A stretch of 64,000 bases of DNA, from the NCBI GenBank assembly GCA_964035015.1, contig OZ035998.1, forward strand, positions 38,598,559 through 38,662,558, written 5' to 3'. The translations under genes were made by a program, and so were the position numbers. Of the stretch, positions 1 through 38,910 are shown piece after piece; position 1 is the first letter of the stretch, and each line of letters starts with the position of its first letter. The stretch comes from Corallium rubrum (taxonomy: Eukaryota; Cnidaria; Anthozoa; Scleralcyonacea; Coralliidae). The notes below the pieces were generated by a model. That model was not told the origin of the DNA. It saw only the letters and a program-made list of their open reading frames with translations, and searched no databases.

Positions 1-236
1 TTCGTTTTCTGTTTCCTTTTCTTCTTTGTGCCGTCCACTGAAATATGTCAGAAATATTTTGTTAATAAATAGACTATAGGTTTCTTGTGTTGTAGGCTTG
101 TTCTCGTAGAGTTATAAGTGTAATATTGTGAGGTATATACTAAGATGTAGATATATAGCAAAAATAACCTAGACAAAATACTTTCGGTATAGTTTGAAGC
201 TTATTTTTACCTTTCACTCTCCTTTTCACCACTTTT
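1..236 (-). CDS. Two candidate downstream exons of the DYNC2I1-like gene
   Basis: A 26-nt segment at 236-211 (after TTTACAG, before GTAAAA) starts in phase 0 and reads KSGEKESE plus two bases. A segment at 37-1 (after TTTCAG) completes that codon and reads on as GRHKEEKETENE to the window edge. Phases agree with each other and with the upstream 1757 exon, and the charged composition continues. Very short exons are easy to see by chance, so this is tentative. Confidence 0.35.
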
Positions 237-1756
237 CTGTAAATCAAGAGCAATAAACAAAATATTAGATCGAAGGAATTATAACATACCGGTATTTTCA
301 GTATCAGCTTTACAAGTTAGTTCGTTTCCCTGTAAGAACGTGTGATTTCGATTTAATCAGAGCCAATAGAACTGGGACCGGAGGAAAAATTCAATCATGA
401 TTGCACATATTTCAGAATTGGATCATTAAATTTTACCCTGTCTTTTTCTACATAATTCGTACTAACTTTTATTGGATTGCATTGCAATTTCTTAGTTCTT
501 TTCTCTTGTTAACTGTATCTTAGTTCTAGAAGTTATCATGAGCTAGTGTACATGCATTAACAAATAAGCACGAAAAATGAAAACATCCAAGTACTAATCC
601 CGTCTAACAGGGCCTAACTTTTGGTGAGAGGCAGCACGCTAACAGCACACGCCACCCGTGCCCCCAGACCATTTGACGACTATTTGATGCTATTACAGTG
701 TCGTAATAAACCCCATGTAAGTTTATTATGAAATCATCAACTCCAAACAAACATTTTGAAAAAATAATATTCAAAAAACTCTAAACTATAGACGGAACTC
801 AAACCCGCAACCTTTCCTAAAGCCTCAGGTAGTAAACCGAGGCTGTTTCGTGTATTTTAAAAGCACTGTTGTCGAGAGTAGATAATAGCGCTCCGTCGTG
901 ATGACGTCACTATTTAAGTTTGTCCGCTTTTACCCATAATTCTTGTAGTTCGAACAATAAGAGATAATGGCTCATGTGCAATCATTTGAAAGTCAATTTT
1001 GGTTTGTTTGTCCGCATTTTGTGCTATAAATAGCAGCTCGACGGTACGCTATTGTGTCGACTGACTATAGTCAAATTGTGGGGTTGTTTGTGGCACAGTA
1101 GCATCATGTGATCACAGATTAAGCATACGGAAAATAACGATATTTCTCCGAAGGCTTCCGATTGTGTCACGCGTTTCGGACGTAAGTTGTTCGTAGGCTT
1201 CATCTCATCTGAACAGTTCAGGCCAAGTCTTTCTGTCAAGATAAGTATTTTAATGTACTACTTGTTTTATTTATCGGAACTATTGCACTTGCACTAAGTG
1301 TGATTCTGTTTACGTGTTAACGTACGAATTGTATTGCGGCATACGAATTACATCAACGGAACCACTGCGTTCGCACTGGCCAATAGTTCGGTCAGGTTCT
1401 ATTTTGCGTGGTGATCACGTACACTGAGACCAAAAACTTGCCACCCAGACTGAGGTGCAAACAACCGAGGTTAATAAACAATTTATTATGTGCCATGTCG
1501 TGATTGTTTTAGGTTGCAGTTTCAATTATATTCTACACCAACATGCTTTTTTTCAATCTTTCCTCAACGTTTTCCACATTTCACAGCAACAGGAGGGCCT
1601 GCCCACGGGCTACTTACCCATTTATCAGCAACACATGTACGCATTGCGTACCCATTTTTATATATATGGTTTTTGAGTCTGGCAAGTCTTGTTGGCTACA
1701 AGTTACGTTTTGTCTGCGTCAAACTAGATCTCACTGTGAAATTGTAATTCAATTAC

Positions 1757-3780
1757 CTCACCGTGTTCCTTTTGTTTCCTCTTTTCCCTGTCTTCCCGTC
1801 GTCTCCTTCTGTCTTCTTTATCCTCTTCTGATCTTTCTTTATCACTTTTCTCCTTTCTCCTGTCATCTTTGTCATTACTCTCAGTTTCTTTTTTACTCCT
1901 CTCCCGTTCTTTGGATTCCTCTTCTTTTCTCCGCCTTCTTTTTCCCCGTTCCCTTTCATCATCATCGCCTTCTCCTTCCTCTTCACGATGTCGTCGGTGC
2001 TTGTCTTTCCTCCTGTCGCTACTTCCCGTCTCTTCTTCTTTTTCTTTGTCTCTTCTTCTTTCGCCTTTTTCTTTCTCTCTTTTTCTCTCGTCTTTATCTC
2101 TGTCTCTTCTTCCCTCTTCTTTTTCTTTGTCACTTCTTCTTTCGTCTTTTCCTTTGTCTCTTCTTCTCTCATCTTTTTCTTTGCCCCGTCCTTCCTCCTT
2201 TTCCCTATCTCGTCTTCTCTCTTCCTTTTCTTTATCTCTTTTTCTCTCATCTTTTTCTTTGTCTTTCCTTCTTTCGTCTTTTTCTTTACCACTTCTTCCC
2301 TCATCCTCTTCTTTGCCTCTTCTTCCTTCATCTTTGTCTCTCTCCCTTTCTCCTTTCTCTCTCCGTCTTTCTTTATCCTTTTCCCTCCGGTTTGCTTCTT
2401 TTTCCCTGTCATGACTATCATGTCTTCGTTCCCTTTCACGCTCAGGATCTTCTTTAGAATTTCTACTTCTTTCTTTACCGCGAGAACTTTCATCTCTCTC
2501 GCGAAGCGATGATTCATCTTTGTTTCTTTCCTTTTTCCTCTCGTCTTTGTCCTCATCTCTATTTCTTTCTCGTTTTTGCCTTTCTTTCATTCTATCACCA
2601 CTGCTATTTTCATTATCGTCATCATCTTTCAATTTGCCTCTGCTTTTATCCCTGTGCTTTCTTTCTCTGTCACGGTCATTCTTGGTGCCGTTGCTACGCC
2701 TGCTGCTACCCTCTCCAGGATCCAACGACGTTTCTTCATGGCGTCGCTCAGATTTTTCGTGTTTTGTTCTTTGTCGATCCTATAAGTAAAACCAGGATTA
2801 ACTATAAACATATTATTATATATGTTGCGCGTAATTATTACTGCACACACATTACAATACACGGTAGTTAGTGAGTTCCAAGTGTTGATCGAGTGCGCAA
2901 AAACAAAGTTAACATTCATCAACATGTTGATGAATGTTTGTTTTTGCGCACTCAGCACTTGGAACTCATTAATTACCGTGTATTGTAATCTGTTTTATAG
3001 TATATACTGCAGTAAATACCTTCTCTCTTTCTTCATGGCTTCTCTCTTTAGAATGACGTTTTTGTGATCCATCCTCTCTTGATTCTCTGCGTCTACTCTC
3101 ATCTTTTGAACGTTTTGGTTTCTCACCCTACATACATGTACAAGTACTGAAATTAGCCATAAATGTTTAGACGTGAGAAGGAGCAGCTTGGTATTAATTC
3201 TTGTTTTATCACTTTATATTGTTACACAGTTGAATAAAATCGCGCTGGCCAGAATAAGATAATACAAACTCTTGAAAAAGTCCCGTTAGCAAATAAAGAA
3301 TAAATTACAGTACAAATGAAGATGGAATTAAACTTTGTTTGCTAAAGTTTTTCCTCTGGTGAATAAAGTTCGCTTGCATTAGCAAGAATAAAATTACAGA
3401 GACTCAGAAGTCTCAGTTGGTAAATAGAGGATTTACTCACTCTGTAATCAAGATACACACAGTACAATTAGCCCTTTGCTTATCTGAATAGGATAATTTA
3501 AAAGCCAAAATAAAACTGTTAATTAAACAAAGATTCAAATGTCCCATATAAAGATACTCATGTACATGCTATAAAATTAATCTTTTGCTTACCAAGAGCT
3601 TCCTTCTGCTGAAGTGAATGCACTGTCAATAATACCTTTAGTCTAGCTAATACTTTATAATATATTTTATACACTACAGTAACTAGATTTCATGCAAGTT
3701 GACATGAATCAATGTTTACAACGTACCTGTAAAGCTTCTGTTAGGTCTTTTTCAGTCCATGTATTCTCTTTACTTTTATG
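1757..3780 (-). CDS. DYNC2I1: Probable DYNC2I1/WDR60 (dynein-2 intermediate chain), N-terminal exons, partial
   Basis: Three consecutive phase-0 exons are read on the minus strand: 3780-3727, 3127-3020 and 2779-1757. Each has AG before it and GT after it. The first encodes HKSKENTWTEKDLTEALQ, which resembles the TW-x-x-DDL-x-x-L motif near the N-terminus of WDR60. The next two encode about 377 residues made almost wholly of Arg, Lys, Glu, Asp and Ser, as in the charged N-terminal half of WDR60 before its WD40 propeller. In that family the protein is an intermediate chain of the dynein-2 motor for retrograde intraflagellar transport. The WD repeats would lie beyond the left edge. The ATG exon is not resolved. 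The donor of the large exon is taken as GAG|GTAATT at 1757/1756; CG|GTGAGG, 5 bp earlier, is an alternative with another phase. The charged composition alone would also fit other RE-rich proteins, so identity rests mainly on the short TW motif and exon order. Confidence 0.55.
2851..2989. repeat. 139-bp near-perfect palindrome in a DYNC2I1-like intron
   Basis: The left arm begins ATTACAATACACGG and the right arm ends CCGTGTATTGTAAT. The arms match over almost 70 bases each and meet at AACATGTT. This is a fold-back or MITE-like element within the intron between the 3020 and 2779 exons. No target duplication was identified. Confidence 0.75.
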
Positions 3781-4071
3781 CTTGGATGAATTAAAAGACA
3801 GAATTGAGATAATGTTATAATAAACTAGCTATTACAGGTGCAAGATAAACTACTACATAACCTTGATTACCAAACAATAATACAGTAATAATATATTTAA
3901 TAGTAGTAGTAATAATAATAATAATAATAACAATATAATATTTATACATGTAACAATAACAATATTTAACATACTGTAACTTTAAGCAGCTGCAGGTTAT
4001 CCGATGGTACGGGTAACACATATATCTTATTATTAGAAGTAATATTGGGCATTTCACTCGATTACATAGCA

Positions 4072-4191
4072 TGTTCTAGGGATTTTTGGTGAAGGAAAAT
4101 TCGAGTGTAGAATATATACATTTTAAGACCAAGGTCTTAAAATGTATATATTCTGCACTCAAATTTTCCTTCACCAAAAATCCCTAGAACA
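4072..4191. repeat. 120-bp near-perfect palindrome
   Basis: The arms begin TGTTCTAGGGATTTTTGG and end with its complement. They meet at AAGACCAAGGTCTT with only a few mismatches. The sequence TATATCTTATTA occurs on both sides (about 4021 and 4193), which may be a duplication made at insertion or just AT-rich similarity. Confidence 0.75.
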
Positions 4192-4246
4192 TATATCTTA
4201 TTACATGTAGATGTTTTGGTGTGTAGTATTGCTGTTTATTATATGG

Positions 4247-4347
4247 CGGCAGCGCTGAGAGGTCCGAATACGGAAATCCTGTAATTTGATTGGTTCATAA
4301 GCGGTCGGATATTTCCCGTATCCGCCCGCTCAGAGCGGAAGCTGCCG
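4247..4347. repeat. Short inverted-repeat element
   Basis: CGGCAGCGCTGAG on the left is matched by an imperfect complement ending GCTGCCG on the right, and the inner arms share TCCGAATACGG/CCGTATCCG. It lies in the spacer upstream of the DYNC2I1-like exons. Confidence 0.5.
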
Positions 4348-4821
4348 TTCGGGACCGTAAGTTAATTTTATAAACAAAATGGCAGTCATGTCAGTATATC
4401 GGCAACAAGATGGATTATAATTTTAAAAGTACTCATTGTTGAAATATATGGTGCAGGTATGTTGTTAGACATTTTATAAGCTTTCATTTGATGTATAGTT
4501 CGAGTTTCCACGTTTTGTGAAAGTTTTTAAAATGTCCAAAACGTTCGTAACATTGTTCGTAATAATATAACATTTACTTCTCACAAGTATTAGAATTTCA
4601 GATGACTTTTTATTCAACTACTTAACGTACGATCTTGAGCAATATGTCAAACAAAAGCAATTGAAAAATACTACTTTGGGTAGAAAGTTCAGGATTCTAG
4701 CTCAACGTAAAGTACTTTAAAAATGGGAAGATGTCTGCCATTTTTGCAATTTAATTCGCAAGAACGATGGCTCGGTCGAATTTTCACAGAATGTTCACAA
4801 CATTTATGACCAATTATAATA

Positions 4822-4982
4822 AACTACTTATTGACCTCGCTTGTTCGGTCTGTACTAGTGAAATATCAGACCTCTGTTTTTTGCACAGACCTCAACTCGC
4901 TGCGCTCGTCTCGGTCCGTAATAAAAAATCATCGGTCCGATATTTCACTAGTACAGACCTCACGCTCGGTCAATAAGTAGTT
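4822..4982. repeat. Terminal-inverted-repeat element, family P
   Basis: The ends are AACTACTTATTGACC and GGTCAATAAGTAGTT. Inner arms share TCTGTACTAGTGAAATATC and its complement. Related sequence appears at 56658-56705 (one end only), and a looser relative with TTATTAACCGAGTGCGAGG is at 60746-60908. Confidence 0.7.
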
Positions 4983-5248
4983 AATATTTTTACGAGTTGT
5001 GCTGAATATTGTGCTAAACAAACAACGAGTAATAAATTTGATTGGTTAATTTAATTTTAATTGGCTGTGTGATAAATTTGATTGGCTAACAATCCAAATA
5101 TCGCTGTATATATTTGCACTCATTTTTAGCATTATTTGGACAGTTTTTAATGCAGTTGTATAATAAACTGATTTATTTTTTCAAAAGTGACATTTTTGTT
5201 GCTGTGCGGGTTGTACACTGTGTGGGTTATCACCCAGAAAATACAGTA

Positions 5249-5253
<5 letters not shown>

Positions 5254-5293
<40 letters not shown>

Positions 5294-5300
5294 TATATAT
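5254..5300. repeat. (TA)n microsatellite
   Basis: About 18 uninterrupted TA units flanked by ACAGTATATA on each side. Just to the right, 5313-5451 contains a looser inverted repeat (TATTCACTTAAAA and its complement). Confidence 0.85.
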
Positions 5301-6107
5301 AAATTATTTATTGATATTCACTTAAAACTGAATATACAGTACATTGCTACTTAAAGTTTCATGGCCATAGGCAATCTTCAGGCAATAGTGGATTCTGTTA
5401 GTTCATTGAACTGTTCATGAGCAATGTATATTCATTTTTAAGTGAATATATATAATAAATAAATATCCACTCTACCAAAAATTATTGAGCACTCTTCAAG
5501 CTATACGCAACAAAATCTGGTTTATATATATATATATATAATACAATATTCAGTTCTATATGTATATTTGATAATTAATCCATTTAGGCTCGCATTTAGG
5601 TGAAAGCTTGTAAAAGGAAAAATTAGCAATGGGAACATGAGCCCATATATGAGTGTCTTGATTCAAAGCCCATACTTTTTTTCTATTTTGACAATTTCTT
5701 TTATGAAATATTAAAGTAAAAGTAAACACGAAAATTGATTCAATTAAAAATCGGACATCAGATTTTATAATATTCTCTTTGGAAGTATATAAATTTTTAG
5801 CACACGTTACACATATGTAACATAGTGTTAAAACACTAACTTATAACTAATACGCCATAAATATCAGAATGAAAATACAGACTTGTTACAGGTTACTCAT
5901 ATTTTTTGATAAAGCTATGTGTAGGTTGATGCAACTTACCTTCCCAGATCGCATTATTTGAAGTTATGAAATATCATCTTTAAATCCAATGATTCACCAT
6001 ATTGTAACTAATTTTGCAAAATACGGACAGTAGTTTTGCTCCAATGTTAAAAGAACTAATTAAAGAAGCCCTTACAACAAACTATCTTGGTTTCTAACGT
6101 TTATGCG

Positions 6108-6152
6108 ACATAATATCATGATTGCAGTTTTCGCCGCCATAGTGACCAAATT
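6108..6152 (-). other. Possible first exon of the DYNC2I1-like gene
   Basis: On the minus strand an ATG in the context GGTCACTATGGCGGCG opens a 14-codon frame (MAAKTAIMILCRIN) that ends in phase 0 before GTTAGA, compatible with the phase-0 exon at 3780. There is no family similarity in these residues and the donor is weak. It is listed only because no ATG was found closer to the 3780 exon. Confidence 0.15.
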
Positions 6153-7131
6153 AAGCTTGACTACCTAACTTCCGGGACTAACTTCCGGGACGTACCTAGG
6201 TCTTTTGTACCCGATCAGAGATAAATGCCGTGTGATCTGACAGCTCAGCTCACTGTTGGTTACTACCAACATAGTCCTCGTACTTTATGTAGTCCTGATC
6301 TCAGTAAAGCATTCGTAATCACTTCCCTAAAGTTAAGGTTTGTGTTGGAGACGGACTTGGTCGGGCCACCTTAATAATTTTGTTGTAAGTTGAAAAAGCA
6401 TGTTGCAGCAAGTAGAACTGAGTCTACTTTTTTCAACAAAATTTTTCAACTTGCAACAAAATCCTTGTTGGTAATACGTGCAACAACGCTTGTCAACTTG
6501 CAACGCAACAAAGTTTTGTTGCATTGCAAGTTGAAGAAAAATTTTGCCCCTATTACCTCGCCTTAAGGTATACGTAATTATTTGTACGAATTATCTTTGT
6601 ATTATACTGTTTTTGGTTATTCTCAGGGTAATGACATCGGCTACTGACTGTTGTTGTGTTGTCTTAGTGAAATAATTTCAAACGTTGATTCAGTTCGTAT
6701 TCGTATTCAAACAAGCAAATATAGCACGAATAAATGCCGTGCAAAAATAACAATTTTACTTTGGGTTGTGACCGTGAGATCTTAGAAAGTGTCTTTGCTA
6801 TCAATACTACAAGAAAAATACATTTTCTTCTATATATCCTGATGTACATTTATCGTCTATTAATGGTTTTATCAGAAATCAACGTTCTTTGTCTGAACTT
6901 ATTGAACAGCCAATCAAAAGGCGTCACGCGTGAGTGATCTCCATGCCGGAAAGGTCTATTAAAACCGGGCCAAACCCCACCTTAACTGAAACCGCTCGAC
7001 AAAAGGGGAACCCGGAAACTCGTTTCGCAAAAACAAAGCCACCCCCCAGGTCAGGGATAGCACTGTAAGATTTGAATACAGTTGATATATATGGATATAT
7101 CGTCTTGGGTGGTGAAACAATACGAAATATT

Positions 7132-7566
7132 TGTATAGGTAATAGCATGGTTTCGAGTGCAATTTGGAAAAAACCATGCACGAGTGAGTTTTTCAAAGAC
7201 TATCAAAATTGCACGAGTCCGAAGGACGAGTGCTATTTGAGGTTTTTGAAAAACTCACGAGTGCGTGTTTTTTCAAATTACACTCGAAACCATGCTATTA
7301 CTTATTAATAATATACATGAAAAATTTATCATAAAGAGAATCTTTCTAATCAAAATGCTTTGTATAGGTAATAGCATGGTTTCGAGTGCAATTTGGAAAA
7401 AGCAGGCACAAGTGACTTTTTCAAAGACTATCAAATTGCACGAGTCCGAAGGACGAGTGCGTGTTTTTTCCAAATTGCACGAGAAATCATGCTATTACTT
7501 ATTAATAATATACATGAAAAAATTATCATAAAGAGAATCTTTCTAATCAAATTATCAAAATGTTTT
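7132..7566. repeat. Tandem pair of palindromic elements (period 239 bp)
   Basis: Two head-to-tail copies begin TGTATAGGTAATAGCATGG at 7132 and 7371. Each contains an internal palindrome whose ends read TAGCATGGTTTCGAGTGCAA and its complement, and each ends with the same AAAGAGAATCTTTCTAATC segment. A single arm of the same family is at 10026-10105. The pair looks like a duplication of a whole element with its flank. Confidence 0.75.
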
Positions 7567-8051
7567 GTTCAAATAACATACATGAAGAAAAAAAATTAAC
7601 AGGAAGAGCTTTTTTTCTAGTAAAAAATGATTTTTTTGCAAATTTAAAAAATTACAAAATTTGTACTGTATTTCATTTTTCTGCACTGAATTACACCAAA
7701 ATTGTCCTCCTCTCAGCCAATCAGAATTGAGAAATTTTTTCATGTATATTATTAGAATAAGAATAGAGCTAAATTCCCATAGGATAAAGATGGTACACCA
7801 ATATGACCGCCATTTCATTGTTTCGGTGCACCAATATGGCCGCCGTGACGTCTGAAGTCCAAAAAAACAACTGAAAATTACTGCATGCTTTCACGCGTTC
7901 AGTGAGTCTGGGCCCTTACCAAAGTATTTCTATGGCTCTCATACGCGCAAGATTGCAGCAGAAAAACAAAAAAATGACAAAAAAGTATACATAGCCGTTT
8001 TTATATTTTAATACCTAATAAAATAAATTACCCTAAATATAAAGTAGAAAT

Positions 8052-35663
<27,612 letters not shown>

Positions 35664-36810
35664 TCACATCACATTTTGTATTTTCAAATTTCAAATCAGC
35701 CTATTTTAATTTCAGCAGTAAAAAATACTATTGATCAGCGGTGATAAAACTCAAGTACCGTGACACAGAATAAAGATTAACAGAATAAAGTTAAATTTAA
35801 TCTTTATTCTGTGATTATTAAAGTTTACGTTATTAGTGATTTTCTAATGGTTCAAAAATCGAATTCCAATCGCAAGGTTTATTAGAGAATGTAAATACAA
35901 ATGGTAGCAAATGAAATCAATGATCGACTTTCGAAAAGCTAAAAAAAGCACTCGTGTTGTAGCGGCTCGTAGACCGCAGTTTGTTACGCTTTTAATTTCT
36001 AAAGTTTTGCAAGATCCCGCGTGTTTGAATTGCACGGTATCGAAAAACGAAAAAACATACTGCGGTAATCTTTTATAAAATGACTGACATTAAAAAGTGG
36101 TAAATTTAGTTAAAAAAACCCCAACATGATAAGGATACAAATTCTCCCAAAATTTGTCGACTACCAATGACATTTCTTCTTCTAACGCTTTGGTGACTCA
36201 ACTGCCAATCACATTTCAATGAACTTCTAACACTTTAATGAGGCCGAAAAGCTGAAAGCCTGAAACTTGTTTAGTTGTTTTTTCTTTGTTTTGCCAAATT
36301 AAAGAGAAACTGAAAATTGTGTAAACTTGAAAGTCAACTCTGGCTGATGTCGAAACCGTGAAAGGAATCTGCAATTAACTCACGTCTGTGTCCAGTGTGT
36401 CGTCTTTTCAAACATCGTTGACTGTAGAAAGCCCTGCTCAGTGTGTTCCGTCATGGAACACAGTCAGATGTGTTTCATCAGGACTCGGGAGCTTGCTCTT
36501 ATGCAGTTTATGAGCACAAATCACCGTGTCAGTATTTTTAACGAGTTAAGTATTTATTGATTTATTTTTGTTGAATTAAGCTTCTCACAGTTAGAAACCT
36601 TATACATATTTACATGCTTATACTTTATGTAAGCCTCCTTTACAAAATGCAGTCACGAAAATCGCAAAAACTCTTTCATGTTCACACAAAAATCGAGTCA
36701 ATCACGATTCACGTGAAAATACAAAAGAAATTCACGGATTAATATTTCGCATCATCTGACTGATTAATAATATTTCGCATTCTCGAATTATTTCTCTTCA
36801 ATGTCAGAAG

Positions 36811-36985
36811 CAGTGGAGGATTAAGGGGGGGGGGGGGGGGGCTGACTGGGCTACAGCCAGGGGCCCGCGGCCTCACGGATCCTAGGGGGGCCTGGGGCCA
36901 CTGATGTCTTATTAAAAAAAGAATGCCCCGGGTGGCCGGAATCAGAAATACAGCCAGGGGCCTCAGGTACCCTTAATCCGCCTCT
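36811..36985. mobile_element. hAT-like TIR element L, copy 1
   Basis: It starts CAGTGGAGGATTAAGGGGGG and ends CTTAATCCGCCTCTG. It contains GGGCTACAGCCAGGGGCC and an inverted partner. It is nearly identical over 100 bp to 37368-37560, including TGATGTCTTATTAAAAAAAG. Confidence 0.7.
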
Positions 36986-37367
36986 GCTCAGAGAGATGCA
37001 GCAAGTTTGAAAGATTTCTTTCTGTCCTTGCAGTCCATTGTAAAGGTCTGTAAACACTGTGATCGATCATGCAAAATTGCGACCTGGCGTCGCTTTTTAT
37101 TATCTTTGTCTCAAAACTCTGAAGCCTGAAGGTCTCCGTTTGACGAGTACAATCGTCTAGAGTTAGAGTAAAATAATCAAAATAATCTGAAAGTAGCTAG
37201 CGTAAAATATCAAGTACATGCATGATGCTATTCCGGTGTTCAACTGTTCGAAGACAGACAAGACAAACAACAGAAATTCCATAAATAAAAAAAAAATTGT
37301 TCACGCAAAACAGACGATTCACGAATACGTTTAAGGCTAGCTACGTTTACACTGTACCGGACGAATT

Positions 37368-37560
37368 CGATTAAGGGGGGGGGGGGGGGGGGGGGGCTGA
37401 CTGGGCTACAGCCAGGGCCCCGCGGCCTCACGGATCCTAGGGGGGCCCGGGGCCGCTGATGTCTTATTAAAAAAAGAATGCCCCAGGCCCTTACGTGCAG
37501 TGCAAGAAGGAGCCTGGTGGGCCCAATCAGAAATACAGCCAGGGGCCTAATTCCGCCTCT
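37368..37560. mobile_element. hAT-like TIR element L, copy 2
   Basis: ATTAAGGGGGG with a G-run of about 20, then the same GACTGGGCTACAGCCAGGG and GATGTCTTATTAAAAAAAGA segments as copy 1, ending TAATTCCGCCTCTG. An extra 30 bp (TTACGTGCAGTGCAAGAAGG) distinguishes it. Confidence 0.68.
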
Positions 37561-37593
37561 GGGTCTAATTCTAGCCTTCATTCACGGGTCGGG

Positions 37594-37874
37594 CACAGGG
37601 AGCCCATCTTGGCAGCGCGTGGGTAGCTATGGCGCACTCGAAAGACGCGCGGGGGACTGTGGCAGGGGATTTGAAAAAAAACGAATAACGGTTACCGAAA
37701 GCGGGAAAAAAGGCGGAAAAAAGGAAAAAACGGAGGAAAGGGGGGGGGGGGGGGAGAGGGAGAGGAAAAAATATTTTCCTTTAATTACACACCACCCGCG
37801 CGTCTTTCGAGTGCGCCATAGGGCACCCACGCGCTTTTTTTGACATGACGAATTGCCAAGATGGGCTCGCTGTG
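37594..37874. repeat. TIR element with GCGCACTCGAAAGACGCGCG arms
   Basis: Left CACAGGGAGCCCATCTTGGC and right GCCAAGATGGGCTCGCTGTG are inverted ends. The inner pair GGCGCACTCGAAAGACGCGC/GCGCGTCTTTCGAGTGCGCC is perfect. The centre holds a G-run. It starts 33 bp after element L copy 2. Confidence 0.78.
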
Positions 37875-38439
37875 GGTCACGGTGTCACTTTCACGTGCAC
37901 GTAAAAAGATTTGAAACCGTACGATCACGAATCACGGATTAAAAAATCGTCGATCACGTTTCACGGGTAAGTAAAATAACCCCAATCACGCTTCACCCGA
38001 AAAGTATAGGGGACCCTCTGGGTAGCGCTGTGTTTCTTTTTTCATATAAACAAAATACGCTTCGCTATTCACATTGTTTTATTGCGCCTTATAATTTTTG
38101 CTTTTATAAAATGTCATTTTATAAAATGAAATATAAGAGAATATAAAACAAGAGGGCTCAGACTGACGTTACGGATTTCGGGAATCGGCAGGCCCCATTA
38201 GGACTGCAGAGGACACCTATGGATTCCATATAACACATTTAATATTTAATATTTTACGACAATTGTCCAATCACAGAGGTCCAATCACGTGCTATATGAA
38301 TTGTAACAATAGCATGCGACGTGGAAGTAATATATATTAATTAATTTGACACAAGTCAGGAGAAAGGTAGAAAAATCGATTGTTAATAGGCTCTCCCTCC
38401 TTACCTTTCCCTTGCTTTTCATTCTTCTCCTATCTTCCC

Positions 38440-38497
38440 GTGAATTTATTCACAGTTCAAGAAAGAATCAACGAAGCTTCCATCGATCGCAGTTCAG
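38440..38497 (+). other. Possible non-coding first exon of PCBP
   Basis: GATCGCAGTTCAG|GTAAGC gives a strong donor at 38497/38498. The first coding exon opens after TTTTAACAG at 38907. A spliced 5' UTR joining these two sites is plausible. The left limit is arbitrary; no TATA box was assigned. Confidence 0.4.
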
Positions 38498-38910
38498 GTA
38501 AGCGCGATAATTTTTTAAGCGGAAGTTTATTCTGTAGTTATGGTGGCATATCAGACTCGTATCACACTCGGATTGTAGCGATAAAACTGTAAGGAAAGTT
38601 GGAAACGTTTGCAATTTTTATTTGCATGTTTGAGTTTATGTGTTTCACGTCAATTACGTTTTGCTGTCGCAGAGAAGCTTATTATTAAGAAGGTTCCGTT
38701 GAATAACCGTTGCTACAATATTACTGTAATATTTTTTAGCGCGTGTGGCGTGGCAACGTGGACATGCTTGATTATCAGTCTTACCATCAATGTGAAAATA
38801 TTGTTCAAGTCTTTCGAGTTATTTAATTCCCCAAACGATCACGACACACTACATGGTCATACGATGTTACTGTATTTTAATATTGAACATGTAATGATTT
38901 TTAACAGAAA

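Larger units (their letters stand above)
3781..8051. other. Intergenic region between ORC2 3' end and DYNC2I1-like gene
   Basis: No coding exon could be supported except the weak 6108-6152 candidate. Besides the elements listed separately, 6380-6545 is rich in variants of CAACTTGCAACGCAACAA, a motif that recurs at 19070-19510. The stretch 7600-8000 is AT-rich with no clear structure. Past the ORC2 stop, ATTAAA is present on the minus strand near 8008 and could serve as a poly(A) signal. No promoter is assigned. Confidence 0.5.
35664..38400. other. Head-to-head spacer between ORC2 and PCBP
   Basis: No exon is supported here. On the ORC2-coding strand, two TTTGAA motifs lie about 20-35 bp upstream of the ATG. 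TTTGAA is the core of the cell-cycle CHR element in animals; whether it acts here is inference. A palindromic AATCTTTATTCTG pair lies at 35771-35814. The right half holds the two CCGCCTCTG-type elements and one further TIR element. Confidence 0.45.

Noticed and set aside
782-810. Reverse-strand GCGGGTTTGAGTTCC as a tRNA T arm
   Set aside because: No acceptor or anticodon stem could be folded around it; at most a SINE trace.
1543-2457. 304-codon plus-strand frame with FLCLFFF repeats
   Set aside because: Shadow of the charged DYNC2I1-like exon on the opposite strand.
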